Below, piece by piece: positions 25,127 to 34,074 of a DNA stretch of 64,000 bases. Under the pieces are notes generated by a model that was given only the letters and a program-made list of their open reading frames with translations, made no database searches and was not told where the DNA came from. The position numbers and the translations under genes were made by a program. Source of the DNA: a virus; IMG/VR virus record IMGVR_UViG_3300011113_000736, positions 1 to 64,000 of that record; one strand, given 5' to 3'. Every line of letters begins with the position of its first letter. The stretch's first letter is position 1.

Positions 25127-26893
25127 ATGAGTGTTTGGAAAAAAAAGTTTAAGACATTAAAACAATATTATGCCACAGAGTATGATAGTGAATTTTACGA
25201 ATTGGATAAATTTCAATTTGAAATAGATCCAGACGAAACTCTCGATGATGTAAATACTTACGACCAAAAAAAACAAGAAGAAGAAATTTATAAATGCACA
25301 AAATCTTTTTCTTATTTTTGTCACAAATATATTAAAATCTTACACCCAACTAAGGGATTGGTCCCATTTGTTATATTTAAATATCAAAAAAGAGTAATTG
25401 ATGATTATGAAAATCATAGATTTAATATTATTTCTAAGTTTCGTCAGGGTGGTCTTACAACAGTAACTTTGCTTTACGGATTGTATAAAAGTTTGTTCAC
25501 ATTAGATTTTTCTATGATGTTGATTTCAAAGTCAGACCGTGAAGCTGTAGAAGCAGGTTACATTGCAGACAGAGCAGTAGAAAATCTACCTGTTTGGCTT
25601 GCTCCTAAAAAAGATGGCAAATGGAATGACCACCTTAAACAGGTAACAGAAACAGGTGGTAGTCTTAGATTCTATTCGCCAGAAGCTGCCCGTGGTAAAT
25701 CAGTTGCTTTTATCTGTCTAGACGAAGCCGCATTCATTGATGACTTAGACAAACACTGGAGAGCTATGTATCCTGTGCTAGCTACAGGTGGTCGCTGTGC
25801 TATTATTTCTACAGTAAACGGCACAGGAAATTATTATTACGAATTATACATGGGAGCTAAAGAACAAAGGAATAAATTTCATATAATTGATATTGATTAT
25901 CACGAACATCCATTTTACAACTCAAAAAAAAATCCTGAATGGGCAGAAGAACAACGAGCCCAGCTTGGTGAAAAAGGTTTTTTGCAAGAAATACTAAGAG
26001 TATTTTTAGGATCTGGTGATACTTATATTCCCGGCAAAGAACTCGCAAGACTTGATGAAGAACTTAAAAATAATTATCCAAAGAGAAAATTATTTGCCAA
26101 ATATCAAAATAAAAGTAGAAACGATGATCCAGATTTAAACGATGAAAATAAAGGAGCTTTGTGGATCTGGAAAGAACCAGTTCCCGGCAAAGAATATTAC
26201 TTTGGCATAGACTCATCAGAGGGTGTAGGAGCAGACAATTCTTGCATTCAAGTTTTTGAAATAGAATCAAAAGAGCAAGTTGCTGAATTTTATTCTAACA
26301 TAATAACACCATATGAATTTGCACAAGTAATATATGAACTTGCCATATTGTATAATAATGCGTTATTAATTATAGAAGAAATGTCAGCAGGCTTGTCTGT
26401 AATCAATACTTTGCAAAACGAATTATATTATGACAATTTTTATTACGCCAATCCAGACTCCAAAAGCCCAAGAGTTGGAATTAAAACAACTGTTGCCAAT
26501 AGACCACTAATTCTTACTAGCTTTCAAACTGCAATATTACAAAAATCAATTAAAATTAATTCAATTCGCTTGTTACAAGAAATGAAATGTTTTGAATATA
26601 ACAGCGCAACTAAAAAGCCAGAAGCACAAAAAGGCAAACATGATGATGCAATTATGGCTTTATCTATGTGTTTATATGTCATGAGTATGCTGAATAAAAA
26701 TCAACCAGCAGGATTTGATGGAAAGAAAACCACAACTATAAACATATTGGATGATATTAAAAGTGAAATAAGAGATAATATTAAATCTAATATAAAATTA
26801 AAATTTTCTCGTACCAATGAAGACTTGGAACAAAAAGAATTAATAAAAATTTATCGACCAAAGGATTCGCTCTTGCGTGAATTTGGTTGGTGA
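25127..26893 (+). CDS. 17: Terminase large subunit, T4 gp17-like
   Basis: A 588-residue packaging motor. The ATPase domain has FRQGGLTT (residues 105-112) where Walker A is expected, Walker B FICLDEAAF (Asp199-Glu200) and coupling motif AIISTVNGTGN. The C-terminal RNase H-like nuclease has FGIDSSEG (Asp362), LLIIEEMSAG (Glu417) and GKHDDAIMAL (Asp506/507). The Walker A site lacks the usual Lys before Thr, as in some other large phage terminases that use an Arg. Start 25127 is chosen for its late-type box; upstream in-frame ATG at 25106 is possible. It binds the portal and pumps DNA into the prohead. Confidence 0.93.
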   Translation: MSVWKKKFKTLKQYYATEYDSEFYELDKFQFEIDPDETLDDVNTYDQKKQEEEIYKCTKSFSYFCHKYIKILHPTKGLVPFVIFKYQKRVIDDYENHRFNIISKFRQGGLTTVTLLYGLYKSLFTLDFSMMLISKSDREAVEAGYIADRAVENLPVWLAPKKDGKWNDHLKQVTETGGSLRFYSPEAARGKSVAFICLDEAAFIDDLDKHWRAMYPVLATGGRCAIISTVNGTGNYYYELYMGAKEQRNKFHIIDIDYHEHPFYNSKKNPEWAEEQRAQLGEKGFLQEILRVFLGSGDTYIPGKELARLDEELKNNYPKRKLFAKYQNKSRNDDPDLNDENKGALWIWKEPVPGKEYYFGIDSSEGVGADNSCIQVFEIESKEQVAEFYSNIITPYEFAQVIYELAILYNNALLIIEEMSAGLSVINTLQNELYYDNFYYANPDSKSPRVGIKTTVANRPLILTSFQTAILQKSIKINSIRLLQEMKCFEYNSATKKPEAQKGKHDDAIMALSMCLYVMSMLNKNQPAGFDGKKTTTINILDDIKSEIRDNIKSNIKLKFSRTNEDLEQKELIKIYRPKDSLLREFGW

Positions 26894-26948
26894 TGTATTT
26901 ACATGAATCAAGTGTTTGTACACAACACGATATGAAAGGAGTCATGCC

Positions 26949-27704
26949 ATGCCAATTCCCAAGAGAGGCTCTGTTCACATCAAGCGTGGAACAGCAAGAG
27001 AAGACGGCAAAATTTTTTGGGGTTATAAAAAAAATGAAGAATTATGGATTACTAAAGAGCAATATGAGAAAAGAGAAAACACAAGAAGAGAATATATTCG
27101 TAAATGTCGCCAAAGCTATTATGAGCGACAACAAGCAAAACATGAAGTTGAAAGAAATTTCATTGGAAAATATGATTCTGCAAGAAATTTGTATTTCTTA
27201 AGAGTAAGCTCATCAGGTAAAGAAATTTGGGGAACAAAATATCAATTGGAAGAATTAAGAAAAAAGCACACAGGTTATAGAAGAAAAATGTATCAACGCT
27301 TGTTAGAACAACATCCTAAAACAGGTCTAAAAATTGGTGATAAAAATCCAGAGAATCCCAATCAATATGTAATATTTTTTATTGGTAACAAGCCATATTT
27401 TGGTTCAAAACACCAACTTAAAGGAAGACAACAAGGCAGGGCTATATCTTACAGAAAAAGAAACGAAAAGTATAAATTGCAAAGAGAAGCTAAGTTGAAA
27501 AGTATCGATAAAAGAATTAAAAGGGGAACTGAAAACCCTGAAACAGGATTGTTGTTTCTTTACTATACACAAAGTGGAAATGAAAGATGGGTTACTAAAG
27601 AACATTATCAAAAAGTTTTAGAACAAGAAAAAATACGCAAAATAAGACAGAAGGCAAAAGCGTATATACAAGTATGCAAGGATTTAGAAAATACATCGAA
27701 TTAA
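26949..27704 (+). CDS. Protein with four repeats of a W/Y-rich module, possible DNA-binding
   Basis: A 251-residue, very basic protein, started at 26949 (AAAGGA upstream). It contains four copies of a module like 'F-x-Y-x(2-4)-G-x-E-x-W-x-T-K-x-x-Y/L': FWGYKKNEELWITKEQY, FLRVSSSGKEIWGTKYQL, VIFFIGNKPYFGSKHQL and FLYYTQSGNERWVTKEHY, separated by Lys/Arg-rich linkers. The modules look like small beta hairpins plus a helix and may bind DNA, somewhat like NUMOD or AP2 units, but there is no nuclease motif. Its 3' end overlaps the next tagged gene by 31 bp. Confidence 0.55.
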   Translation: MPIPKRGSVHIKRGTAREDGKIFWGYKKNEELWITKEQYEKRENTRREYIRKCRQSYYERQQAKHEVERNFIGKYDSARNLYFLRVSSSGKEIWGTKYQLEELRKKHTGYRRKMYQRLLEQHPKTGLKIGDKNPENPNQYVIFFIGNKPYFGSKHQLKGRQQGRAISYRKRNEKYKLQREAKLKSIDKRIKRGTENPETGLLFLYYTQSGNERWVTKEHYQKVLEQEKIRKIRQKAKAYIQVCKDLENTSN

Positions 27705-28168
27705 ATGAGCAACAGCAACACGCTGGAGAAATGCGTCTTGACGAGCGTCAACAGTTCGGCAAGACAATGCTTTATCCTTTAGGATATGGTGGGTTAGGAA
27801 ACTACCCACCTTCCTATATGATACCTAGCCAAGCTGATGCAATTACTTATTTGACTGACGATGCTCGTTTGTGGTCAATTTGGGAAAAAGCTCCATTCCC
27901 AATTCACCATCTTAAACCTGCTCCCGTTCCGCACAAGGAGCCAAAACTTAAAGGCAAAATTATTCCTTGGAAAGATCACAAGAAATTCCTTGCTAATAAC
28001 ATGGTTGGTATTGATTCCAAACTTCCTCCCGGTGATGTTATTCCTTGGAACAAAAAGGACTGCTTGCCTTGCACAGTTAAAGCTCCAGAAACACTTGATC
28101 CTCGACTTTGCGGTAAGAAAGCCGAGGATTCAGTGTGCAAGCATATGTGGAAGATGCCGCCTTATTAA
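27674..28168 (+). CDS. Tagged protein, probable capsid cargo or virion protein
   Basis: A 164-residue protein starting MQGFRKYIELNEQQQ: Phe4, Tyr7, Ile8 and an ELNE site that fits the (L/I)xE rule. The body is rich in Pro and Gly (LYPLGYGGLGNYPPSYMIP) with a C-terminal Cys cluster (CLPCTVK, RLCGKK, SVCKHMW). It starts inside the previous gene, 31 bp before its end, a sign of a separately added start. The Cys/His residues might bind zinc. No family is recognised. Confidence 0.58.
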   Translation: MQGFRKYIELNEQQQHAGEMRLDERQQFGKTMLYPLGYGGLGNYPPSYMIPSQADAITYLTDDARLWSIWEKAPFPIHHLKPAPVPHKEPKLKGKIIPWKDHKKFLANNMVGIDSKLPPGDVIPWNKKDCLPCTVKAPETLDPRLCGKKAEDSVCKHMWKMPPY

Positions 28169-29922
28169 ACAATTTCAAACCAAGACAAATCTGCCAAAAC
28201 TTTAGTATTAGCAGATGTTGCTGCCATTGCTACTGTCAGTACATCAGATACGCCATTTATGGTTCTGCCTAATTGAAAATTGAATTCACTTATAGATGCG
28301 ATATCCAAAGATCCTTGTTTATTAACATATCCACCAATAATATTATTTCCGCTTAAAAGCGATGTCGCAGAAGTATCATATTGAACATTTCCATTATAAT
28401 GAGTAGCCCAACTAGCACCAGTTAAAGTTGGATTTATAATAATTCTATACTGAATGTCTTGGTTACTAGTTACTATAGCATTTAAATTTGAAGGTACAAT
28501 AATCGAATCCAATCTGCCTGAAGCAAGACGAATTGAAATAATTGGATACAAAACATCAGCGTTTGTTAAGTTTTTAGGTGTTGTTCCTAAATCAACATTA
28601 TATCTTCTGCTAAATCCTTCATATCCTGCTTCTGAGATAACGCTATTACAAATTTGCTTTAGGTTACCAGATCTGGTGACTGCTGTGGTATTTGTAATTT
28701 CATATCTCAAAGGCAGACACGCAGTTGTCATGTAAGTGCCACTAATTGGACTTGGGCTAACTGGTGTATGTTTGAATGTGTGACAATTTACATATTGACC
28801 ATTTAAAACAAAACCAACTCTTACATCACCGACACCAAGCCATTCGATGTCAATGAACAAGATCATTGAACTGCTGAAATCGTTAAGTGTGTAACCACTT
28901 GGACCTGTTCCATTCAAATTGTCAACATTCCATGAACCTTTTGCTACTCTTTCTTCTGTTACAACACCAGAAATGTTTGTTCTTAAAACAAATGTAGGTG
29001 TTGTGCCATTTATCTCAAAATAAATACCGTTTTCAGCGCCAAAATATCCGCATCTTTGTCTTTGTCCTGCTTGACCAGAACACATGGTAAATGTGCTGTA
29101 AATCAACAAAGATTTTCCGGGTTGGTATGGCATAACTCGTTTGGTTTCGCATACTACTTGTGCGCCTGATGCCAAACTTGTGTTGAGGTTAACAAGGCTG
29201 CCATAGAGGTCATAAGAGGTTGATCCTCCGCCGCTTGTGACATAATCCCATTTATCATTTATTTGATATCTGTTTTGGCTGTCAAACAATGTAAATGGAT
29301 TGCTTACCCTAAGTCTGCCGAAAGCGTCAGTGGTGCCTGCTGCAAATGTCACAGGTATGCCGCCACCACCAATTGATCCTGAACTGATTGATACAGGTAA
29401 AGGATTTGTTGGGCTTACTACAGCACCACTATTCATGATTTGAGTCAAGCCAGATGCAACATTTACTACACCAGACATAACATGAATTTCACCTGAATTC
29501 ACATATGCTTTTACTGTGCCTGAATTTATTGTTGCTATAACATTTCCAGAAGTGATATAAGAATTGATATTTCCTGAATTTATATAAGCATTAATATTTC
29601 CTGAGTTAATTACAGCATTGACATTACCAGAAGTAACATAAACATTTCCAGATTGAATATAAGAATTGACTTGTCCAGATATAACATGAACTTCGCCGGA
29701 AAGCAAAGCAAATGTACCTGAAGAAAATGTTATATTAAAAGATCCAGAACTTAGTGTAATGCTTGCCGAACCAATTGTAACAGGAAGAGGATTAGTTGCA
29801 CTTGCTTCAGTGACACTATTGTTATCACCAAAAACAACTTTTGTTTTAAGATATTTGACATCACCTACTTGATCTGCCGCTAATGGCATATCATGGTCTG
29901 TAGCACGAAATGTATCTGGCAT
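28165..29922 (-). CDS. Tail fibre/adhesin-like protein with decapeptide repeats
   Basis: A 585-residue protein. Residues ~60-160 hold about nine tandem copies of a ten-residue unit such as 'NINAYINSGN', 'NINSYITSGN', 'TVKAYVNSGE', a beta-helix-like shaft. After a Gly-rich hinge (SGSIGGGGIPVTF) comes a ~370-residue globular domain. The ATG at 29922 is preferred over 29934 because GGAG sits just before it. An AATAAATA box lies about 40 bp upstream. Fibre or receptor-binding use is inferred from the shaft-plus-head architecture. It converges with the tagged gene, overlapping by 4 bp. Confidence 0.65.
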   Translation of the reverse strand: MPDTFRATDHDMPLAADQVGDVKYLKTKVVFGDNNSVTEASATNPLPVTIGSASITLSSGSFNITFSSGTFALLSGEVHVISGQVNSYIQSGNVYVTSGNVNAVINSGNINAYINSGNINSYITSGNVIATINSGTVKAYVNSGEIHVMSGVVNVASGLTQIMNSGAVVSPTNPLPVSISSGSIGGGGIPVTFAAGTTDAFGRLRVSNPFTLFDSQNRYQINDKWDYVTSGGGSTSYDLYGSLVNLNTSLASGAQVVCETKRVMPYQPGKSLLIYSTFTMCSGQAGQRQRCGYFGAENGIYFEINGTTPTFVLRTNISGVVTEERVAKGSWNVDNLNGTGPSGYTLNDFSSSMILFIDIEWLGVGDVRVGFVLNGQYVNCHTFKHTPVSPSPISGTYMTTACLPLRYEITNTTAVTRSGNLKQICNSVISEAGYEGFSRRYNVDLGTTPKNLTNADVLYPIISIRLASGRLDSIIVPSNLNAIVTSNQDIQYRIIINPTLTGASWATHYNGNVQYDTSATSLLSGNNIIGGYVNKQGSLDIASISEFNFQLGRTINGVSDVLTVAMAATSANTKVLADLSWFEIV

Positions 29923-29954
29923 GGGGGACTCCATTTTGAAAAATGTTATACTAT

Positions 29955-30383
29955 TTATTCGAAATATCCTCTATTTTTTAACTCTTTGATAAAAGAATAT
30001 AATTTAGGCACTAAATTGTATTCTTTGCAATCTTCAAAACTGCACCAAACAAATTTGTCATGTTCTTCATTCAAAATAACTTTGGAACTATTAACTTCTG
30101 CTACATAAAGATAATTTAAATATTCGTTATTGATTTGCGTTTCTAATAATTTTATATCTGATTTTTTTAATTCTATACCTGTTTCTTCAAAGACTTCTCG
30201 TTCTGCTGCATCAAGTGGGCTTTCGCCTTTTTCAACATGTCCTCCCGGCAAGCAATAATGCAAAGGCATCCATTCCGCTGTATTGCTTCTTCTGACTAAT
30301 AAAATTCTTTTTTGTAGATTAAAAATTGCAACAGATGATGCTTTTTTTAGTTTTTTATTAAAAAAATCCTTGAAACTACTCAT
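29955..30383 (-). CDS. Nudix hydrolase with a cargo-tag-like N-terminus
   Basis: A 142-residue protein with a complete Nudix box: GGHVEKGESPLDAAEREVF followed by EETGIEL, so Gly48-x5-Glu54-x7-Arg62-Glu63-x-x-Glu66-Glu67-x-Gly69. Nudix enzymes cut nucleoside diphosphate-linked compounds such as NDP-sugars, oxidised dNTPs, NADH or RNA caps. The first residues MSSFKDFFNKKLKKAS match the tag at Phe4 and Phe7 but no L/IxE site follows, so packaging is less certain. It overlaps the small upstream gene by ATGA and is coupled to it. Confidence 0.82.
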   Translation of the reverse strand: MSSFKDFFNKKLKKASSVAIFNLQKRILLVRRSNTAEWMPLHYCLPGGHVEKGESPLDAAEREVFEETGIELKKSDIKLLETQINNEYLNYLYVAEVNSSKVILNEEHDKFVWCSFEDCKEYNLVPKLYSFIKELKNRGYFE

Positions 30384-30493
30384 TTGTTTTCTTCCTTATT
30401 TTCATTTTTAACTTCTGGTTTTATTGGTTTACGCTTAATAACTCTGCTATTTCCTTTTCTTTTTGATTTTCCTGATGATCTACCGCAACACAT
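30380..30493 (-). CDS. Small basic 37-residue protein with an N-terminal Cys-Cys
   Basis: A 37-residue frame beginning MCCGRSSGKSKRKG, preceded by a perfect GGAGG 5 nt before the ATG. It is strongly basic (KRKGNSRVIKRKPIK) with a Glu/Asn/Lys tail. Its stop overlaps the Nudix start as ATGA, supporting real, coupled translation. The function is unknown; it could bind nucleic acid. Confidence 0.6.
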   Translation of the reverse strand: MCCGRSSGKSKRKGNSRVIKRKPIKPEVKNENKEENK

Positions 30494-30520
30494 TTGACCT
30501 CCAAATTAATATATTAAACT

Positions 30521-31183
30521 ATGAATGTCCTTGTCTCTACTGTGCCACGATCAGGAAGCACATTATTATTTAATATTTGTAGATTATTATTTGAGCAAGT
30601 TTACGGAAAAGACAAAACATACGCAACTTGGTGTCAATTTCACAAGCAAGAAAATGAAAAAGAATATAATGTGATAAAAATACACGATAGAAATACAAAA
30701 TATACTAATTGGTCAAATAAAATAATAACAAGTATAAGAGATATAAGATACATTATAGCAAGTTACGCCGAATTTAATAAAAAATTTAACATAAATGACC
30801 CTAACAATCTAATGAATGTTTGTAAAGGCTTTGTTAGGATAATAGAAAACAACTGTGCTGTAGCTGATTATGTTTTTAGATATGAAGAATATTTTAAAGA
30901 TCAGCATAAAGTTATTATTGATGTTATTAAATGCTTAGAATTGCCACTAGAAAAAATTAATATAAATTCATTGATAAAAGAAATAGAAAAAATAAAAAAA
31001 ACAAAATACAAAAATCTTGATGCAGGAAAAACTCAAATGCATCCCAATCATATTAGTCCAAAGTCATCAGCACATATTACTGAACGCATAACTATAGAAC
31101 AATTGCGTTTTATTGAAACTAATTTTTCTTGGTTTTTTCCAAAGTATGGTTATGAGATAACAAGTTTGATAAAGATGCTATGA
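30521..31183 (+). CDS. PAPS-dependent sulfotransferase-like protein
   Basis: A 220-residue protein that starts with the 5'-phosphosulfate loop of sulfotransferases, VSTVPRSGSTLLFN (Pro9-Arg-Ser-Gly-Ser-Thr14), and has a later ITSIRDIRYIIASYAEF equivalent to the 3'-phosphate-binding 'RxPxxxxxS' strand-helix. FRYEEYF near the middle fits the 'l.YEdL' segment. It opens the plus-strand glycan gene run; transfer of sulfate to a virion or host surface sugar is the natural reading. It is shorter than most members. Confidence 0.7.
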   Translation: MNVLVSTVPRSGSTLLFNICRLLFEQVYGKDKTYATWCQFHKQENEKEYNVIKIHDRNTKYTNWSNKIITSIRDIRYIIASYAEFNKKFNINDPNNLMNVCKGFVRIIENNCAVADYVFRYEEYFKDQHKVIIDVIKCLELPLEKININSLIKEIEKIKKTKYKNLDAGKTQMHPNHISPKSSAHITERITIEQLRFIETNFSWFFPKYGYEITSLIKML

Positions 31184-31189
31184 GGAAAT

Positions 31190-31795
31190 ATGGAATTAGT
31201 CGGAAAAGAACTTTGTGGAAAAAATATCTACTTTGTAAAAAGACCTAACAGATTGTCTATGTATCACCATGAAAAAAAAGTTGGCGAAATAACTCTCAAT
31301 GAAAATGGCAATGTAATTGCCACAAGTGTTTATGAAAAACAATATTTAAAAAATATGATTTACTACATTAACACTAATAAAAATTTAATAATAGATGACA
31401 TAAAAGGGTTTCCTTGTAATTATAAGGATTTAAATAAAATAAAAGAAAGATTACATCCTGATACTTTGTTTCGTTGTGCCATCATAGCCAGTAGCGTGAA
31501 ATTGGCAGAATACGCATTAGAAAGGGAAGCTTTTTTAACAAAAGAAACTCTCATAAGTTCAGCTATTCATAGTGCTAGCATTTTAGCAATACATTTAAGA
31601 ACAATCAATGACCATATAGAAGAAGCAATGGAAGCAGCTTTCGTTAACAAAAATTATGATTCTATAAAAATACTAGCTAAAAGAACAAATAATTTAGAGA
31701 AATATATCAATATGTGCAATCAAGAAGAAAAATATAAAGTCATAAAAAAGATACTTATTGATGCTTTCGTGCAAAGGAATAGTAATGCAAAATGA
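31190..31795 (+). CDS. Unknown protein in the glycan island
   Basis: A 201-residue protein starting 6 bp after the sulfotransferase-like gene, with GAGGAAAT upstream of the ATG. The N-terminal ~50 residues are beta-rich (KVGEITLNENGNVIATSVY). The remainder is helical with a pattern of paired helices (FRCAIIASSVKLAEYALE, SAIHSASILAIHL) that recalls ankyrin or HEAT-like repeats. Its 3' end overlaps the next gene by 11 bp. No family is firmly recognised. Confidence 0.5.
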   Translation: MELVGKELCGKNIYFVKRPNRLSMYHHEKKVGEITLNENGNVIATSVYEKQYLKNMIYYINTNKNLIIDDIKGFPCNYKDLNKIKERLHPDTLFRCAIIASSVKLAEYALEREAFLTKETLISSAIHSASILAIHLRTINDHIEEAMEAAFVNKNYDSIKILAKRTNNLEKYINMCNQEEKYKVIKKILIDAFVQRNSNAK

Positions 31796-32567
31796 ATTAG
31801 TCAGCATAATTATACCAACTTATAATAGGTTTGATAAACTTGAAAGAGCAGTTGTTTCGGCAATTAATCAAAAACACAAAAATATTGAGATAATAATAAC
31901 AAGTGATAATGAAGATGAAATAAATGACAAATTGAAAGAAAAGTATGAAGCTCTAGACAATAGAATAAAATTTTTAGTCAACAAAGGAGAAAAGTGTGTT
32001 GGTAATTGGAATAATGGATTAAATCATGCTAATGGTAATTTTATCAAAATACTTTTTGATGATGATTGGATGAATGAGGATTGCATTAAAATTTGTATTG
32101 AAAAAATAGGGAATCATAATGGCATTACTTTCAAATGTAACAACCATTTATCAGATGGAAGTATTACTTGTGGACCAGAACTAATTGCAGGATCACATGA
32201 TTATGCAGAAACATTAAAATTATTGACTTCGATTAATTTAGATGGATTTTTTGATATGTGTGTCAGTCCATGTGCTTATTTTTTCAAAAACAACAAAATA
32301 AGATTTCAATCTAATTTTAAAGAGGATAATAGAATATCAAATTGGGGCAGCGGATCTGACATAATATATGTTTTAGACACGCTATTAGCAAGTGGAGAAA
32401 AAGAAAAATATTGTCTTTTAGTAATAGAAGATGTTTTAGTAAATTTTGAATCGCATGAAAATAGCACAACAGTGAAAAATTTGAAAGAAGTCATGTCTCT
32501 TACTTTAGCTGGAATGATTTATGCCAAAAAGAAATATATCAAAAAAATAGCAATAGGATTTATTTAA
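31785..32567 (+). CDS. Family 2 glycosyltransferase
   Basis: A 260-residue GT-A enzyme: SIIIPTYNRFDKLERAVVSA (first strand and helix), IIITSDNEDE, then NGNFIKILFDDDW with the metal-binding Asp cluster. GSGSDIIYV later fits the acceptor/catalytic 'ED' area in a variant form. The ATG at 31785 (AAAGGA upstream) is used rather than 31758. It is one bp from the next gene, so it belongs to one operon with the sugar-modifying fusion enzyme. The family transfers activated sugars to glycans, lipids or proteins. Confidence 0.82.
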   Translation: MQNELVSIIIPTYNRFDKLERAVVSAINQKHKNIEIIITSDNEDEINDKLKEKYEALDNRIKFLVNKGEKCVGNWNNGLNHANGNFIKILFDDDWMNEDCIKICIEKIGNHNGITFKCNNHLSDGSITCGPELIAGSHDYAETLKLLTSINLDGFFDMCVSPCAYFFKNNKIRFQSNFKEDNRISNWGSGSDIIYVLDTLLASGEKEKYCLLVIEDVLVNFESHENSTTVKNLKEVMSLTLAGMIYAKKKYIKKIAIGFI

Positions 32568-32568
32568 T

Positions 32569-34074
32569 ATGAATGATATCGCAATAATTGGTTATACAGG
32601 TTTTGTTGGTAGCTTTATTAATGAAAAAATACCACATTCAGACAATTACAATTCATCAAACATTCAAGAGATAAAAAACAAAAAATACGAGACAATTTAT
32701 TGTGCAGGACTTCCTGCTCAAAAGTGGCTAATAAACCAAAATGCTCAAAAAGATTTAGACAATATAAATGAAATAATCACCTGTCTCAGCACAGTTGAAT
32801 GCAAAATGTTTTATTTATTTTCAACAATTGATGTTTACGATAAAGACAATCCAAAAGAAATGACAAAAGAACCTTATGGTAAAAATCGTTATTATTTTGA
32901 ACAATTCATATCAAACAGATACAAAGATTATCGTATAATAAGACTTCCTGCTTTGTTTGGACTTGGACTAAAGAAAAATTTAATATATGATATAATCAAC
33001 AACAATCAGATTGAAAAAATAAATGTAAACATAGACTACCAATGGTACAACATGCATGATTTATGGGAAGACATTAATTTGCTTCCAAAAATCAATGGCG
33101 TGTTTGATTTTTTCAGCACACCAATAAGCACTAAAATCATTGTTAAAGATTGCTTTGGCAATGATAAATTGCAACAATTAGAAAAAAACAATTTTATTAA
33201 CAAATCAAAAAGTTATGATATCGAAACTTTTAGTACAGCCAAAGGAACAAGAAATATAATTAACAAAATGAAAAAGTTTGTTACTGTTGATAAACATAAA
33301 AATCAAAACAACATTTCTGTTTCATGTTTAATGTGGAAGAAGGAGGACGAAGACAAAATTCCCTTCCTATTGGAAAGATATGGAATTAAAAAAGTAGAAA
33401 TAGCACCTACCAGATATTTTAAGTGGGACTCTGACGACACAACAATAAAAAATCAAACAAAACATTTGACTGACTATGGAATACAATTTTATTCTATGCA
33501 ATCATTGTTTAACGGAATTGATGTTAATTTATTTGATCATAATGACAAATTTATTGATCACTTTAAAAGAATAAAAGATATAGCATTATTATTGGGAGCA
33601 AAGCGTTTAGTATATGGATCACCTACTACAAGGTATATAAAAGACGGATCAAACCATGATGAAATCTTCATAGAAACATTTCAAAAGATATCAGATGTGT
33701 TTGACGATACAGACATAGTTGTTTGTGTAGAACCTAATTCAAAAAAATACGGATGTAATTATTTGTATAATTTTGATCAAGTTGCCAACATTGTTAATAA
33801 AATCGATATGCCAAATATAAAAATAAATTTTGATTCTGGCAATGCAATTATGGAAAATGATGAAGAATATAAAATAATTAATCAGTCAAATAAAATATAT
33901 CATGCACACATCAGCAAGCCAAATTTATTTTATGTGGAAAATATTGACTATTTGAGAACTTTCAAAAAACTTATTTGCAAGATGCCTATAAATATAGAAG
34001 CAAAAGAAATAGATTTGAGTTCAATATCAAATGTATTGTATGAAATAATTTCGGAGTTGTATGGCGAAAAGTAA
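32569..34074 (+). CDS. Fusion of an NAD-dependent epimerase/dehydratase-like domain and a xylose-isomerase-like TIM barrel
   Basis: A 501-residue protein. Residues 1-~190 look like an extended SDR: IAIIGYTGFVGSFI (Gly-x-x-Gly-x-x-Gly), FYLFSTIDVYD and YGKNRYYFEQ (Tyr-x3-Tyr in place of the standard Tyr-x3-Lys). Residues ~245-500 resemble the sugar phosphate isomerase/AP endonuclease 2 barrel: VEIAPTRYF, KRLVYGSPT, DIVVCVEPN, IKINFDSGNA and IYHAHISKP with metal-ligand Glu, Asp and His. This pairing could modify a nucleotide sugar in two steps. It overlaps the FAD oxidoreductase gene by 14 bp. Confidence 0.68.
   Translation: MNDIAIIGYTGFVGSFINEKIPHSDNYNSSNIQEIKNKKYETIYCAGLPAQKWLINQNAQKDLDNINEIITCLSTVECKMFYLFSTIDVYDKDNPKEMTKEPYGKNRYYFEQFISNRYKDYRIIRLPALFGLGLKKNLIYDIINNNQIEKINVNIDYQWYNMHDLWEDINLLPKINGVFDFFSTPISTKIIVKDCFGNDKLQQLEKNNFINKSKSYDIETFSTAKGTRNIINKMKKFVTVDKHKNQNNISVSCLMWKKEDEDKIPFLLERYGIKKVEIAPTRYFKWDSDDTTIKNQTKHLTDYGIQFYSMQSLFNGIDVNLFDHNDKFIDHFKRIKDIALLLGAKRLVYGSPTTRYIKDGSNHDEIFIETFQKISDVFDDTDIVVCVEPNSKKYGCNYLYNFDQVANIVNKIDMPNIKINFDSGNAIMENDEEYKIINQSNKIYHAHISKPNLFYVENIDYLRTFKKLICKMPINIEAKEIDLSSISNVLYEIISELYGEK

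Noticed and set aside
26887-27201. 104-residue plus-strand frame overlapping the repeat protein
   Set aside because: It shares most of its length with the better frame at 26949, which has a ribosome site and internal repeats.
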